Of a stretch of 64,000 bases of DNA, positions 12,501 through 21,296 are shown one piece after another. The DNA lies in contig JAGYXB010000363.1 of the NCBI GenBank assembly GCA_022495005.1, positions 80,035 to 144,034 on the forward strand, written 5' to 3'. The notes under the pieces are model-generated. The model was given only the letters and a program-made list of their open reading frames with translations. It searched no databases and was not told the DNA's origin. The DNA is from Rhyacophila brunnea (taxonomy: Eukaryota; Arthropoda; Insecta; Trichoptera; Rhyacophilidae). Position numbers and translations under genes: made by a program. The number at the start of each line of letters is the position of its first letter. Within the stretch, counting starts at the first letter, position 1.

Positions 12501-13589
12501 CACACATTTTCACACCTATTTGACTGGCCATGAACGTACATATTATTTACCTGTGTTCTAATTTTTTTTATCTAGGTTAAAAACAACTGTGATATATTTT
12601 TGTATATTTAATTTTGGTGGAAACCATCTGATGAAGTGCCGGAGTGCACTATAGTCTGGAAAAAATTCACGAGTCGCCAGCCGGCATGCTCCAGCCCCAT
12701 AAAATCATTGATTACAATAAATAAATGATTAAATAAGTAAATACGGCAGTGGATTGATATTACATGTTCAAACTTGCGCAAGTGAAAGCAGTACAGCGTG
12801 GACGACCAACATGGAATTTTGACTCTTCTTCAATTCTCAGAAACATTATGTTACAATTCTTGACTCATGTTTGTATTAAGATAATTCTGCATGTTTGAAC
12901 ATAATAATCATATTCTCTAAAAGTCTAATTAGTCTAATGCGGGTTGGCCATGCCTGGACTTGTCTATGTAAATAATATTGTATAAGGTAGCAATATTATT
13001 AGCATACGACATCTATGGGAATAATATTAAAGAGAATTATTAATAAAACGATACAATAAATACAAATAAATTTCAATGCAAAAACAGAGATGGCAGTAGT
13101 ATACTCGATATTACACCATGTTATAATATATTTTATTTCATAGCGCCAATAATAATATTCATATTTTTATCTCAATTATATTGCAAAATACACTTTATCG
13201 TACTATTTTTTGGTAAGTTACTATTATTTAATAATCTTATATTTTTGTGATTGTTATTTTCTATTATAAGATAAAAAATAAGAAATTAGATATTATTAAT
13301 CCAAGTTATTACATTGACATAATGTTATTGGTAGTGAATAATTGGTATTAGTTGTGTGAAAATTTTAATAAACAATAATGTAATACGCTGGGATATTGAT
13401 AGTTCTTTCTTGGGAATCCGAGATCGGCCGGCTCAATCTGGATAATGTTGGTAGATGGATGTTCAGGATTGGCCACAACCGATATTTTGAAGAATGGCTC
13501 CACTCCATACTTGATGTGCAGTTTTGTTAATGTCATGCCCAAATCCCATGTTTCTACAGACCATCTGTACTTCAAAATAGCCCAACCTC
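379..13589 (-). CDS. M13 family (neprilysin/ECE-like) protein, predicted catalytically inactive; ten exons, 5' end missing
   Basis: Ten minus-strand exons join as 13387-13589, 11346-11522, 10361-10488, 7816-7919, 6963-7198, 5832-6013, 4872-4985, 2791-2976, 794-971 and 379-513. All introns are GT-AG and every phase matches, giving about 547 codons without a stop. Family landmarks appear in order: GGW, PFF, DLGFPRKNY, NFIIW, PRWEFC, VGIP, a VLYNEAHN strand, DYPRAINYGRLG and PGL-LFLLSFAQ. M13 proteins are normally type II membrane zinc peptidases of about 700-780 residues that cleave peptides outside the cell. Here the HEITH position reads NAVTK, the GENIAD position reads RNESRI and the NA substrate motif reads TV, so zinc binding and catalysis are not expected. 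The 150-200 N-terminal residues (cytoplasmic tail, membrane anchor, first cysteines) were not found; they would lie above 13.6 kb, in or beyond the transposon cluster. Intact splicing argues against a dead pseudogene. The family call is strong; the last exon and the completeness are less sure. Confidence 0.88.
794..971 (-). CDS. M13-like gene, exon with degenerate GENIAD region and PGL-LLSFAQ motif
   Basis: The exon lies between a good acceptor (TTTTAG) and the donor GTAAGT. It encodes 59 residues from GTVRNESRI to LFLLSFAQ. The end matches the conserved M13 stretch before the conserved VWC. The segment aligned to TLGENIADNGGL reads TVRNESRIINFKL, losing the glutamate that is the third zinc ligand and the aspartate that supports it. 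The one-base start phase fits the GG left by the exon at 2791-2976. The 20-30 residues usually found between the QC cysteine region and GENIAD are missing, so a small phase-2 exon may lie between 972 and 2784. Confidence 0.85.
2114..2172. repeat. Near-perfect 59-bp hairpin, pogo/Tigger-like terminal repeat pair
   Basis: The two halves are inverted copies around 2143, with the core CGGATAATCGGTAGTTTA. The diverged copies CCGTGCCACC and CCGGATAATCGGAAG at 2656-2700 suggest a pogo-like MITE family whose ends read CxATTATCCG. The family call is an inference. Confidence 0.6.
2791..2976 (-). CDS. M13-like gene, exon holding the lost HExxH site
   Basis: The exon starts after ATTCCAG and ends at the donor GTGAAT. 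It encodes AINYGRLGVKLSNAVTKAL, aligned to the family segment NYGGIGVVIGHEITHAF. Both zinc histidines and the catalytic glutamate are replaced (N, K and A). The remainder, with DYYWQSVQNFFTCLQ, matches the WW...F...C region that follows in active enzymes. The junction with the upstream exon rebuilds DYPR-AINYG. Confidence 0.9.
3023..3140 (-). mobile_element. 3' end of an RTE-like LINE
   Basis: On the minus strand this encodes the end of a reverse-transcriptase ORF, reading RAEDRSSWRTAVEEARA then a stop. It is followed by TAGCGCCATT and a short GAA-repeat tail. The same sequence recurs at 8424-8575. The short reach indicates 5' truncation on insertion, as usual for LINEs. Confidence 0.65.
3828..3935 (+). 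repeat. Fragment of an AT-rich repeat family (see 14912-15320)
   Basis: Shares the AATTCATAGTTTTA ... AACATC ... TTGAAAT-TTTTTATTTATAT tail with the copies near 15200 and 25170. Only the tail half is present. Confidence 0.5.
4107..4352 (+). mobile_element. tRNA-derived SINE
   Basis: The head carries a pol III A box (TGGCCGAGCGG) and a B box (GGTTCCAACCC), reminiscent of a class II (Leu/Ser) tRNA. The body TAATAGGTTGAGCAAGTGGC and CTCCACTCTGTGA recurs at 10992-11208, 26385-26530 and 37650-37815. It ends in an AATAAATAAAAC tail. Confidence 0.75.
4872..4985 (-). CDS. M13-like gene, exon with altered NAxY strand
   Basis: The acceptor is TATGTTTTAG and the donor is GTGAGT. The 37 full codons include ARTVLYNEAHNTIIIP and FRHDYP. 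In active M13 enzymes the matching strand reads VNAxYxxxxNxIxFP, whose NA pair binds the peptide backbone of the substrate; here it is TV. Phase 2 at both ends fits its neighbours. Confidence 0.88.
5514..5723 (-). mobile_element. Internally deleted copy of the CATGGCCCCCACA MITE family
   Basis: One end reads CATGGCCCCAT then GAGGGCCCCCAGGCTAGGAT; the other reads CCTTGTGAGGGCCAT. Both match the ends of the 401-bp copy at 43782-44182, but most of the interior is gone. Confidence 0.6.
5832..6013 (-). CDS. M13-like gene, exon with the VGIP (usual IGYPD) motif
   Basis: The acceptor is TTTCTTCAG and the donor is GTAAGA. The encoded segment begins INMMTLQVGIPQECLTVNYA, aligned to the family KIGYPD region and the helix with conserved tyrosine after it. 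This exon is too fragmented to stand out as a long open frame; it was recognised from the family order and from phase agreement on both sides. Confidence 0.85.
6403..6955 (+). pseudogene. RTE-like LINE ORF2 C-terminus, decayed
   Basis: Translation with frameshifts shows RRTKLAWCAFERLNSLM, then the RNQTRVCDVIKIAKQMKLQW and GGHVARR segments, then QRRVERARG. This is the order and spacing seen at the end of RTE-clade reverse-transcriptase proteins (RIR-W-AF..., GHVAR). Several stops and shifts make it non-functional. It fills the M13-gene intron between 6014 and 6962, antisense to that gene. Confidence 0.75.
6963..7198 (-). CDS. M13-like gene, exon with PRWEFC motif
   Basis: The acceptor is TTTGTTATAG and the donor is GTGAGT. 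The 78 codons start YEYIQPRWEFCSSLL, matching the strongly conserved RW-x-x-C of M13 proteins, and run through a long basic helix to LTDK. The donor lies only 8 bases from the end of the LINE relic in the next intron. Confidence 0.9.
7816..7919 (-). CDS. M13-like gene, exon with NFIIW motif
   Basis: The acceptor is TTTCATTTCAG and the donor is GTAAAT. The 34 codons begin ILNNFIIWTFVREYLPFM, matching the family NYLMWR helix, and end NSVLK. The single leftover G joins GA of the next exon to make the glycine before YEYIQPRW. Confidence 0.88.
8424..8575 (-). mobile_element. 3' end of an RTE-like LINE, second copy
   Basis: More than 90% identical by eye to 3023-3140 over the shared part, with a CTT-rich tail at 8424. 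It extends about 30 bases further into the element (ends near AATGTTGTCACCCC). It lies in an intron of the M13-like gene. Confidence 0.65.
8880..9657. mobile_element. MITE with about 130-bp terminal inverted repeats
   Basis: The left end GCCAAATGTGCGAAATTGAC is inverted at the right end as GTCAATTTCGCACATTCGGC, and the inverted match continues through GCCTTATTCATGAAT and CGCACTTGGCAGAT. The interior contains three TTAGG units at 9109-9123 and a direct repeat of CAAAAAACACCACCG (near 9405 and 9465). The duplication is unclear; the flanks give TTA/TAA. Confidence 0.7.
10361..10488 (-). CDS. M13-like gene, exon with SPRYIKKLPEMI segment
   Basis: The acceptor is TTTTTATAG and the donor is GTAAGT. 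The 42 codons start VPMLEILKGVF and contain ILLRSPRYIKKLPEMI, fitting the family pattern of a strand followed by xPxYLxxLxxLI. Phase 0 in and phase 2 out match both neighbours. Confidence 0.88.
10992..11208 (+). mobile_element. tRNA-derived SINE, copy of the 4107 family
   Basis: Shares the A box (TAGTCAAGCGGC), B box (GGTTCGAATCT), GGGTCTGGCAAATACACATA and the body TAATAGGTTGAGCAAGTGGC. The tail is GAATGAAATAAAAAC. It lies inside the M13-like gene's intron. Confidence 0.75.
11346..11522 (-). CDS. M13-like gene, exon with YEQRIASHI helix
   Basis: The acceptor is TTTTATTTGCAG and the donor is GTAGAT. The 59 codons begin MVLAYKTLLRDVAKSMGA and contain FGYEQRIASHIF, matching the family segment AYxxYM...LLG...FExxLA. 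Phase 0 at both ends. Confidence 0.88.
11523..13386. other. AT-rich intron of the M13-like gene, nothing else recognised
   Basis: It contains C-homopolymer runs at 11857-11864 and 12387-12395 and many AATATTATT words. No second exon, RNA gene or transposon end was recognised. A short missing exon could hide here, since the flanking exons are both in phase 0. Confidence 0.4.
13387..13589 (-). CDS. M13-like gene, most upstream exon found (GGW and PFF motifs)
   Basis: The acceptor is TTTATTTCAG. The 67 full codons begin GWAILKYRWSVETWDLG and include VEPFFKISVVAN and PADLGFPRKNY. These match the family GGWP...W and PFFxxxVxxD regions. The donor GTATTA (13386-13381) is weak, so the true 3' boundary or one small extra exon could differ. 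The exon starts with two bases (GA), so the preceding exon must end with one base; I could not find that exon. Confidence 0.88.
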
Positions 13590-14296
13590 CTGAAATAAAC
13601 AAAAAAATCTTTATCAATAATTATCTCAATATTATAATATTTATAATACCTAAGCATAGCTTGGCCCATTTTCCTATATACCTAGTTAATAATATAACAG
13701 AATATATTATTATTATGTAGTAATAATATAACTTTCAAATATTGAATGAGAGAGAGCCTTATCTATATGGTCTCAAAATATTAAATTCATGAGTTACAAG
13801 CATTTATATAATATATATCTACAAAATACACCGTTCCATACATTAAAGAAGTGAAAAATGTATTTAGTCATCTGCCAAAAATCTGGAAAAATCACCTTCA
13901 TTGCAATGTAGGTAGAATACAGTTCTAAGTGCTTACAATATGTACTTATAAGACAAACGTCACTGGCATACGGATACAGATTTGTTGGAGAAAAAAATCA
14001 TAATGACACATACAAATTAACCACCCTCACACATATTCAAAATAACACGCTATAATATTTTTAGAAGCTCATAGACATATACATAGATTGTTAGCACAGC
14101 AGACAAATTGGTGTTTTTTTTCGATGGTTAATATTTTTTTTTATTTATACAAATAGCATTGATAACATCGGTCAAAAATATCTAATATACAAGACATTAA
14201 AGGTTAATATTGTGTAAGTTCAATCTTGGAAATACATGGGTTTAATGGAGTAAATAATATTGTAATATAGATAATAATATGAATGTAAAACAGTTT

Positions 14297-14653
14297 TTTT
14301 ATTTATTTAAGAATAGATAACATTCATAAAATTCGGCATAGAAACAAGTGCCTGCTTGCAAGTCCGTGGCACAAGCGGTTAGACGCCGTTCGCATGCCAG
14401 AACGTCAGTGGCGTCTAGCTGGTTAAATGAATGAAATTATTCTTTTTCTGATGTTCTTACGATTACGTATGACAATACAAAATGGTTATTTATTATCCGT
14501 GAACATCCGGCAATTCCCCCTGTGACATGTGCAGGTACATACACTTCATTAACATACTTTTGTACACATACTAATTAATTGTGATTGAAAGAAATATCAA
14601 TCCCAAAGGTTTAGGGATTATGTTTACTAATCCCGGGATTCATAGGTATCCAA
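14297..14653 (+). repeat. Dispersed repeat with tRNA-like head, copy 1
   Basis: Aligned by eye with 40128-40440: shared TTCGGC, AAGTGCCTGC, GTCCGTGGCAC-AGCGG-TAGACGCCGTTCGC, TATTATCCGTGA-CATCCGGC, TGTGACATGTGCA and TTTACTAATCC-GGGAT. The GTGGCACAAGCGGTTAGACGCC piece resembles a class II tRNA 5' half. It is probably a SINE; no clear duplication was found. Confidence 0.6.
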
Positions 14654-14911
14654 AATTGTCCGGGATCCCGGGATTGGACTCCCTACTCCCAGCTACACAG
14701 AATATTATCTACTCTCTCTTCTCTAAGTTATTGAATCTATGTGAATTCTTCATATTATTTTCTTTAAAGTATTTTTGAAACCAGTTGCTAAGGTGAGATA
14801 GTTGCTGATCAAAAACAATTTGATAACGTGAGAAGAAGCATTGGAGGTTATAAACTGGTGCAACAATGGAATCTATCATTATTCATTATGATCGTACATC
14901 AGCATGTTGTA

Positions 14912-15320
14912 TTAAGGGGGATCATATATGCCAACAGAGAACCTAAGTAAAATACGAAGTTTGCAATTTGAGATTTTTTTTTTGATAATTTACAATTTCA
15001 ACTGTAATTAATTAATAAATATGTATCTGAAAACATTCAAGAGATTTTTTTTTTTCAAAGATAAACTTACAATAATTGTAAAAAAAATGTGAATTTGTCA
15101 CATATTTGGTACATAGGTTACGTTATTATTAAATTATTTTTATGGTTATATTTAATCTTAAAATTTAGTTTATTAAGTTTTCAAATTTTCAGCGTTTAGA
15201 TTTTTGACTAATTCATAGTTTTATTATTTTTTATATCTATTTTAAATAACATCGATTTTAATAAAAATATAAATGTGTATAACTTGAAATCTTTTTTATT
15301 TATATCAAATTTTATTTATG
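14912..15320 (+). repeat. TTAAGGGGG-ended AT-rich repeat, most complete plus copy
   Basis: Begins TTAAGGGGGATCATATATGCC and continues AACAGAGAACCTAAG, TTTGCAATTTGAGA, then the tail TTTATTTATATC. Other copies are at 24940-25272 (+), 53152-53542 (-) and 3828-3935 (tail only). The TTAA plus G-run end resembles the end of the palindrome family, but the bodies differ. Confidence 0.6.
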
Positions 15321-16794
15321 TATGGTCCCAATATTGAGGGGTCAACGAAATAATATTGATTTATTCAAAAGTATAGATACACGTCTGATAAATTCAATAA
15401 TCTTTTTGAATCGATACTCAACAGCCGAAACTAAGAAGAGAATAGGTAATAATATGCATAACCACACTGTACGTGCAGGCGTACGGGCGGCGCTGACAGG
15501 GCTCTAGCCTGGGGTCTCAGGCTTAGGGTGGCCCGGAATGGTGGGTCGACCAGTTAAGTGAGATAAACACACTACAAATTTGCTCCAATAGGTAGTAAAA
15601 AAAGTCACTTGCGTTTTTTTTAAATTAAAGTTTTCTGACTAATAACAATGGCTATTTATCAAATATGGAGAATAGTCGCATGTTAGAGCAGTGCTCCGCA
15701 ACCGGTGTGCCGCGAGACGATGCTAGGTGTGCCGCGGAGCATTGCTTAAAAAAAACACAAATAATTTTGTATAATATTATACAATACTTACTTAATAGCC
15801 AAATTTGCGTACATGGCTGGTAATAAATACATTTGAGCACCTGCATGAACTTAATTAAACAATGCAAGGTCAGAATGAAAATATATTGACGTGATCTGAT
15901 AAATTAGAAGGATTTAAGACAAGGATCTCTACAAAATGTAGCAAAGGACCTACCAGCCCACCAATGAAAACAAGCAATTAATTTTGGATCCGTCACAAAA
16001 ACATTTAACTTTGCTTCAAAAGAAATTTCATCACTACTTTCATACAATCAATGCGACTGTTTCACCGAATTTAATTTTTTTTTAATAATAATTCAATTTT
16101 AATTTCAATTCGAAACCGTTTTGCAACCAATGCCGAAAATTCTATAGAAGAGCTTATGCTATTTTCTGGATTTCGGTTATTAAAGAATATCTTCGTATTT
16201 TTGACAAGGCTACCAAACTAAGTAAGTAAAGCTAAAAACTATTACGTTCATTGAAACAAGCTCAGGTATCATATTAATTAATTATTTTATTGATAATACA
16301 AATACCTACATGGGAATATGTACATTTGGTTTTTCGTCGTGTGTTATGTATATTTAATTATTTATCAAATAGCCCCCCAAGCTCAGGAGGGGGCGGCGTG
16401 ACAGGTCAAGCATATAAGTGAGATAAACACAAATTACAAATTTCCTTTAATAGCAAAAAAGTCGCCTGCGTCACTGTTTCACTTCCCTGGCTTTCAGTTG
16501 CGACTGAACTGTCGAGCCGTGCGGACGTGTTTTGCATCGCTATTATTTCGCTTTCGTTATCTTCAATTTTGACCCTGCTATTCACAAGTTTTTGATCCCG
16601 TTTCTATACTAATACCTTCGCCTGCCCTTGGAATACGATTTGTGAAACTTTTGTGTGTTTTCCCCTTGGACTTTCCCGGGAATTGTGACTTTTAATTCGT
16701 TTAATAATAGTTACGTAATTATTGTAACAATAATATTTATTGTGCGATAAATTGTGGTTGAGTGAGTGACGTGTGACGAGTGTTACCTAGCGCC

Positions 16795-18117
16795 ATGGTC
16801 AACCACAAAGGGGACCCCATGCAAGTGGAAGGAATGTCCACTAGGAAGCGGAAGTCGGACGTGGCTGAGGGTATTGGTGACCCAAAGCAGGCCCCCAAGG
16901 TCAAGGATAAAAGGCCTGAGAAAGAAAAAGAGAAAGACAAGCAGAGCGCTTCCACCACTTCAAAGGGCAAGGGCGTTAAGTCAAGGGCTGGTTCAACCTC
17001 AGCATCTTGCGAGGAGATCAGTCCCGTGGCTTTGAGTATTCTCTCTGAGTCTCAGGAGAGTGCGTCCAGGGCGACGATTGCCATCAAAAGGGCGCTTGCC
17101 ACCCTCGAGAAGGACAGTCGTATTGCCAGAGCAACCGTGAACGCAGTTGTCGAGGAGCTTGAGATGGCAATCACTGAAACGTGGGCCATGGCGATAGAGC
17201 TGGAGGCACACAAGGCAATTGTGAAGGATCGTGCCTCCTTAACGAGAGCCATCATCCAGGCTCCTTCTAATGCTCCTCCCAGGGCTCTTTGGAGTGACGT
17301 AACCCGTAGAGAGGCTCAACCAACTAGAGTCTCCGAATGGCCACCAGTTCCTCCGAAAACTGTCGCCAGGCCGGGGGTGATGTTTTATCCGACTAAGGAG
17401 GGCCAAGAATAGACTGCCACAAAGGAAGCGGTCGTGAAAACTATTGTGCCTGAAACTTTGGGAGTGCACATCACCGGGGTACGCAAGATCCGGGGAGGCG
17501 GGATCATCGTGCATCCCAAAAGTGACGACGAGGCTAAGCGGCTCATGGCTGCCCCTGGGCTGACTGAGGCCGGCTTAAAGGCCCAAGTCGCGGGGAGAAA
17601 GCTTCCCCGCGTCATAATTTTTAATGTACCCATTGAGACGACAGAAGAGCAGCTCAAGGAGGCAATCATAAACAATACCCAGGAGGCGTCTGGCCTTGCA
17701 TCTGAGGGTTACGCTGGAACTAAACTGAGCCACAAGGCGGGACCGAAGACCGAACGTTGTCATATGATAATGTCGATCCCTGGAAAGGCTCGAGAGGCGC
17801 TGCTTAATGACGGCAGACTTTTCATGGGGTGGAATTCGTTCCCTGTGCGTGACTTTTGCGGAGTTGTCAAGTGTGCAAAGTGCCACTTATACGGACACAT
17901 GGCTAAGGATTGCAACGCTAAGGTTACAACGTGCGGCCACTGCACTAAAGAAGGGCATGACAGAGCAGACTGCCCCACCGCTGACGAACCGGGCAAGTGC
18001 CCTGCGTGCACGCGCTACAAGAAGCCGAACGGCCACTTGGCCACCGATCCCGACTGTCCCGCGCGCCTACACGCTATTGAGGAGGAAAGAAGCCGCACTG
18101 ATTACTGTCCGCAATGA
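16795..18117 (+). pseudogene. R1-clade ORF1 (gag-like nucleic-acid-binding protein) with one in-frame stop
   Basis: The likely start is ATG 16795 in the context GCCATGG; the frame then runs 440 codons to TGA 18117, broken only by TAG at 17410-17412 (codon 206). ORF1 proteins of this clade coat the element RNA and guide it to the target. The N-terminal half is charged and lysine-rich. The C-terminal half has three zinc knuckles: CAKCHLYGHMAKDC and CGHCTKEGHDRADC (both C-x2-C-x4-H-x4-C), then CPAC...H...C of the longer R1 type. The stop separates the charged region from the central and zinc-knuckle regions, so this copy probably makes no full ORF1 protein unless the stop is read through. A single nonsense change in an otherwise open frame points to a young copy. 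Confidence 0.88.
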
Positions 18118-21100
18118 TCTCCTTCGCTCAGATAAACGTGGGCAGAGGTCGAGCCACATCTGCCGAGCTGCTTGAGGTTACTCGGGATCAGAATACGGAC
18201 ATAATTATGATACAAGAGCCATACGCCTTTGGTCCCAATCGGGGTCTAAGCGGTGGCCGTATCATACAAGCTACCCCGAAATCTCTAGCTTGCATATTTG
18301 TAATTGACACCGCACTGACTATGTTGCATCTCTCGCATCTATCCAATGAGCTCTTCGCGGTGGCGGAGATTGCTAATAACAGGGGGCTCTCCATTGTAGT
18401 TATATCTGCGTATTTTCAGTACAGTTCTTCTACCCTGTATTGCACAAAACAACTGGAGAAAATCTTATATGCTTGCAGAGGCAAGCAGATAATTGTTGGG
18501 GCGGACGTTAACGTCCAGTCCTTGCTCTGGGCCCCCTCTGGGCCCAGACGTAACAAGGACAAACCTGAGCCACTCGAGGAGCTCATGGCCGCCTTTGATT
18601 TGACGGTGCTAAATGACCCTAACGGGCCGGCCACTTTCTCCACCAGAAATGGTGAGTCACATATTGATGTCACTCTGACATCCAGTGGCGTTGCCAGACG
18701 CGCCGTGGACTGGCAGGTCCACACGGACGCGGTGGCTAGCGATCACCGTCTGATCACATTTTCGTTCAGAGTTGCGGGAGATGCGGCCCCATTGAGCCAA
18801 ACCGAGAGCCTACTACTTCCCAGGTGCTTTCGGACGAGCGGTGTCAATTGGGATGCTTTTGACGTCAAAATTGGTGGACTGGCTTCTGCCATGTCGGCTG
18901 ACGATCTCCACCAAAGAGCCAATGACTTGACTGCGTTCATTACTCAAACTGCGGAGTCCACGCTGGGTAGAACCTCTCTGAGGCCACCCAACCTTGCGCC
19001 ATGGTGGATACCAAAATTGACGTCTTTGAGAAGGACCATGAGACTTGCCCAAAGAAAATTGCAAAGAGCTAGAAGATCTCAGAACGACTTACCCAGAAAT
19101 GACGAACCTACGGAGATTGCTTATAAATCCGCAAGGGCAAAATTCAAAAAAGAGTTAAATAAAGCCAAGAAAAAGCACTGGCGGGATTTTGTCTCTGAAA
19201 TGGGGGGCTATGATTCGTGGGGACAGCCTTTCCGCGTGATAAAGCTGGGCTCAAGACCTGGTAAAGTCATGGCGGCTATGCGGCGCCCCGATGGCACCTT
19301 TGCGATGGACAGCGCAGAGTCTGCATCCATACTGCTGGAAGCTCTAATTCCACAGGACATACCTACGGCACATGAAGATGACAGAACCTGTCAACTAAGA
19401 CTATCTGCAATCTTGCCGTTGGAAACTCACCATTCTCCTGAGCTTACCCAGTCGGAGGTGGGATTAATTTTTGATGGCCTCAGGGCGGGCAAAGCCCCCG
19501 GACCTGATGGGATCAGCAATGTGATTGCCAGAAGGGCGTGGCTTCGAGCACCTCATGAGATAGTCGGGCTGTATGCTGACTGCATGAGCAGGGGCATCTT
19601 CCCGGACTGTTGGAAGAAGGGTCTCCTTAGGATTATACCTAAGATGAGCATACGACCACCGCATGACCCAAAGGCGTACCGTCCAATCACTCTTCTGCCA
19701 GTGCTGGGTAAGATATTGGAGCGGTTAATCAGCAGAAGACTGGAGGACCACCTTGAGAGAATCTACCCTATCTCGGAGAGGCAATTTGGCTTTAGACCCG
19801 GCAAGTCTACTGAGGACGCTATCAGATTTGCACAGAAATTTGTTGAGGACTCAGAAGGAGTTATTGTGGCAGGCTTCTTTTTGGACATAGCCGGTGCCTT
19901 CGACACCGCATGGTGGCCATTAATTCTATCTAAGCTTCGGCTCCGACAGATCCCGGGGGACCTCTTTGCCCTAGTGCAAAGCTATTTTAATAAAAGGGAA
20001 GTTATATACGACTCTAGCACTGAATTGATTTACAGGGAGACCACCATGGGGTGTCCGCAGGGTTCCGTGCTTGGCCCCTTGCTATGGAATATACTTTTTG
20101 ACGATGTTTTGACGTTACCTCTGCCACCGGGCTGCGCGCTCGTCGCGTACGCTGATGACCTTCTTTTACTAGTTGGCTCGTCGAGCCGTCCGACACTCGA
20201 GCGCGTAGCTAAGGACGCATTATCGAGAATCCTTAACTGGGGTAAGCTTAATAAGCTTGCATTTGCACCTAGCAAAACGGAAGCTATCCTCCTAAAGGGC
20301 AGCTCAAGGATAAACATAAATAAGCGATCACCCGCAGTGCGCTTCGGCGACTCTGCTATAAGGTTTTCTCGAGAGGTGACCTACTTGGGGGTCATTCTGG
20401 ACGAGAAGCAGACCTTTTTGAAGCATGCTAAAGTAATTGTGGCTAAGGCCAACTCAGCCTATCAGAAGGTTGCTCGCCTGGCGGGCAACAATTGGGGCCT
20501 AAAGCCTCGGGCCCTGAGAATCGCCTACGAGGCTATATTCATGGGCATCGCTGGCTATGCCTCCAGCGTGTGGCACACCAAAGCCTCGCTGACAATTGTG
20601 AAAAGGGCTCTGCTTAGCGGACAGAGGGCTGCTCTGATTGGCCTTACTAAGGCCTATAGGACCACATCTTCGGATGCCCTGGCGGTCCTTGCGGGGGTCT
20701 TTCCCCTCGACTTGCACGTTCAAATTAGAGGATCGATCACTCTCCTTATGAGGAGGATCAATACAACTCTCGCCGGTGTCCCTCTGACACCGCCATCGAG
20801 AGTGGAGGGCGTGAGCTACAGAAAAACTGTATCTGAGCTGGTCTACAAGACCGCATATGCGGCATGGCAGGCGAGATGGGTGGCCTCCTCTAAGGGCCGC
20901 CAGACTTTTCTATACTTTCCAGATGTCTCGGTGAGACACATGACGAGGAGACTGGTGCCTACCCACTGGACTAGTCAATTCATGACTGGCCATGGAAACT
21001 TTGCGGCCAAACTGCAGGGGTTTGGTTTGGCAGGACATGGGTCGGGTTGCTCATGTGGACACGACCAGCAGGACGCAGAGCACGTCCTGTGGGACTGTCC

Positions 21101-21296
21101 ACTTATGGGCCCCGAACGAGCGGAGTTGTTTGCCCGGGTCCGACCCCATTCGGGCCCAATAGGACACGCGGACATGGTGGCAACCGAGGCCAATTTTGCG
21201 GCCTTTACTAAATTCGCCAGAGCGTACGGGGGGCGGGACACTCTCGACTCCCCTTGCGACTCTTCAAATAAAGTCACTCTGATAGTTGCCATATAA
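18114..21296 (+). CDS. R1-clade ORF2: AP-endonuclease plus reverse transcriptase, 1060 aa
   Basis: It starts at ATG 18114, overlapping the ORF1 stop by ATGA, which suggests coupled translation. Endonuclease (residues 1-220): N8, E35 (IIMIQEPY), GADVN with D131 and N133, HIDVTLTS with D185, and the SDHRL motif with D210-H211 are all present. This domain nicks target DNA. Reverse transcriptase (about 450-760): APGPDG, YRPITLLPVLGKILERLI, QFGFRPGKSTEDAI, FLDIAGAFDTAWW, GCPQGSVLGPLLW and the catalytic YADD (Y679-D682). It copies the RNA onto the nicked target. Near residue 977 a C-x-C-x7-H-x4-C finger (CSCGHDQQDAEHVLWDC) follows. No stop or frameshift is seen over 3.2 kb, so the protein looks intact. 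Length and order match R1/TRAS/Waldo relatives; I cannot assign a named family. Confidence 0.95.
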   Translation: MISFAQINVGRGRATSAELLEVTRDQNTDIIMIQEPYAFGPNRGLSGGRIIQATPKSLACIFVIDTALTMLHLSHLSNELFAVAEIANNRGLSIVVISAYFQYSSSTLYCTKQLEKILYACRGKQIIVGADVNVQSLLWAPSGPRRNKDKPEPLEELMAAFDLTVLNDPNGPATFSTRNGESHIDVTLTSSGVARRAVDWQVHTDAVASDHRLITFSFRVAGDAAPLSQTESLLLPRCFRTSGVNWDAFDVKIGGLASAMSADDLHQRANDLTAFITQTAESTLGRTSLRPPNLAPWWIPKLTSLRRTMRLAQRKLQRARRSQNDLPRNDEPTEIAYKSARAKFKKELNKAKKKHWRDFVSEMGGYDSWGQPFRVIKLGSRPGKVMAAMRRPDGTFAMDSAESASILLEALIPQDIPTAHEDDRTCQLRLSAILPLETHHSPELTQSEVGLIFDGLRAGKAPGPDGISNVIARRAWLRAPHEIVGLYADCMSRGIFPDCWKKGLLRIIPKMSIRPPHDPKAYRPITLLPVLGKILERLISRRLEDHLERIYPISERQFGFRPGKSTEDAIRFAQKFVEDSEGVIVAGFFLDIAGAFDTAWWPLILSKLRLRQIPGDLFALVQSYFNKREVIYDSSTELIYRETTMGCPQGSVLGPLLWNILFDDVLTLPLPPGCALVAYADDLLLLVGSSSRPTLERVAKDALSRILNWGKLNKLAFAPSKTEAILLKGSSRININKRSPAVRFGDSAIRFSREVTYLGVILDEKQTFLKHAKVIVAKANSAYQKVARLAGNNWGLKPRALRIAYEAIFMGIAGYASSVWHTKASLTIVKRALLSGQRAALIGLTKAYRTTSSDALAVLAGVFPLDLHVQIRGSITLLMRRINTTLAGVPLTPPSRVEGVSYRKTVSELVYKTAYAAWQARWVASSKGRQTFLYFPDVSVRHMTRRLVPTHWTSQFMTGHGNFAAKLQGFGLAGHGSGCSCGHDQQDAEHVLWDCPLMGPERAELFARVRPHSGPIGHADMVATEANFAAFTKFARAYGGRDTLDSPCDSSNKVTLIVAI

